A stretch of 25,176 nucleotides of DNA, from NCBI GenBank assembly GCA_002320665.1, contig DCKO01000062.1:1-25176 (forward strand), read 5' to 3'. Position 1 is the stretch's first letter. Each line of letters begins with the position of its first letter. Source of the DNA: Micavibrio sp. UBA1672 (GTDB lineage: Bacteria > Pseudomonadota > Alphaproteobacteria > Micavibrionales > Micavibrionaceae). The translations under genes were made by a program, and so were the position numbers. The notes under the pieces were generated by a model. It did not search any database. It was not told where the DNA came from and saw nothing but the letters and a program-made list of their open reading frames with translations. This document shows positions 24,768 through 25,176 of this stretch, one piece after another.

Positions 24768-24796
24768 ATAGTAGACAAATTTTTCAAGCAAATCAA
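24768..24796 (-). promoter_or_regulatory. Probable sigma-70 type promoter of dotDCB-icmT
   Basis: On the minus strand TTGATT (24791-24796) and TACTAT (24768-24773) are separated by exactly 17 bases, each with four of six consensus bases. This predicts a leader of about 40 bases before the dotD ATG at 24720. The rest of the 197-base gap (24721-24917) to the transglycosylase gene shows no clear terminator. Confidence 0.45.
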
Positions 24797-24917
24797 GAAT
24801 TAGTACGAAATTATTTATCGATACGGAGCAATTTTTTTTATAATTCTTATGCGAAGTTGTTAATGATGCATTCATGAAAATGCTCTGGGGCTATGGTGAG
24901 CTTGCGTTTTGTTATGT

Positions 24918-25176
24918 CTAACGTCCGGTTTTCATCAGGCCGTTTTCATACATAATATCCAGAACTCTCTGTTTATATTTTATTCCGTAACGAGGCGTTC
25001 TTGAATGATAATGTTGCAAAGCTTGTGATAAACTTTGTGTTTCATCAAGGTGATTCCTTAAAATCCAAGCGGCTACTTTTGTATTTACGCATGCGTCATC
25101 TCGCACCATCTCGCGTGCTTTTTCTTCGCTTACTCCCCACTTATCTGCAAGCTCCGGCATCCATATTGTATTAATT
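24918..25176 (-). CDS. Lytic transglycosylase, SLT family (C-terminal part, cut by window edge)
   Basis: The minus-strand frame is open from the right edge to a TAG at 24918. The ATG at 25160 is not the real start, because the frame continues through INTIW before MPELADKWG to the edge. The visible 85 residues have the second half of the SLT/lysozyme fold: INTIWMPELADKWGVS, then D-ACVNTKVAAWILRNHLDE, then ALQHYHSRTPRYGIKYKQRVL. These resemble the common GLMQIN-x-W ... CxNIxxGAWIL ... YHSRTP signature. The catalytic Glu would lie beyond the window. VirB1-like enzymes of this kind open peptidoglycan for type IV secretion systems. Its place next to dotD on the same strand supports that role. Confidence 0.8.
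   Translation of the reverse strand, partial: INTIWMPELADKWGVSEEKAREMVRDDACVNTKVAAWILRNHLDETQSLSQALQHYHSRTPRYGIKYKQRVLDIMYENGLMKTGR

Overview
The window is a chromosomal-looking, low-GC (roughly 40 percent by eye) segment from a flagellated Gram-negative bacterium. It carries most of the core of a type IVB (Dot/Icm, IncI Tra-like) secretion system. A proteobacterium is clear. Alphaproteobacteria is my tentative placement, from the sigma-54 type promoter in front of flgKL and the general protein style, but nothing here proves the class.

Layout. (1) 1-7827, minus strand: the inner-core T4BSS block icmL/dotI, icmK/dotH, icmE/dotG, icmG/dotF, an expanded icmC/dotE-type protein, icmD/dotP, icmJ/dotN and the first 96 codons of icmB/dotO, which runs off the left edge. 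This is the Legionella order icmL-K-E-G-C-D-J-B. (2) 8021-15875, plus strand: five consecutive paralogous genes for large exported proteins that I cannot assign to any named family. They share three invariant cysteines, an AHKDYHPS-type motif and a PSYYAQ...LYDKPAN C-terminal block. (3) 15910-19599, plus strand: a sigma-54 type promoter followed by flgK and flgL, the hook-filament junction proteins. (4) 19596-25176, minus strand: the other half of the T4BSS, namely a lytic transglycosylase cut by the right edge, dotD, dotC, dotB, icmT and a proline/glutamate-rich exported protein with two TcpQ-like domains.

How it fits together. DotC, DotD and DotH form the outer-membrane core and DotG (with DotF) bridges the envelope. 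DotI, IcmT and the DotE/DotP proteins sit in the inner membrane, DotB and DotO are ATPases, and DotN belongs to the coupling complex. A peptidoglycan hydrolase and a TcpQ-domain protein probably help the channel cross the wall and outer membrane. The order dotD-C-B-icmT ... icmL-K-E-G-C-D-J-B matches traH-I-J-K ... traM-N-O-P-Q-R ... T-U of IncI plasmid R64, but about 11.6 kb of opposite-strand genes (the paralog array plus flgKL) lies between the two halves. The array is the best candidate for an undescribed system: a multigene family of exported, cysteine-bearing proteins tied by position to a T4BSS and to flagellar genes.

No rRNA, tRNA, CRISPR, insertion sequence or integrase was seen. No gene-free stretch exceeds 300 bases; the longest are 7828-8020, 24721-24917 and 21645-21811.
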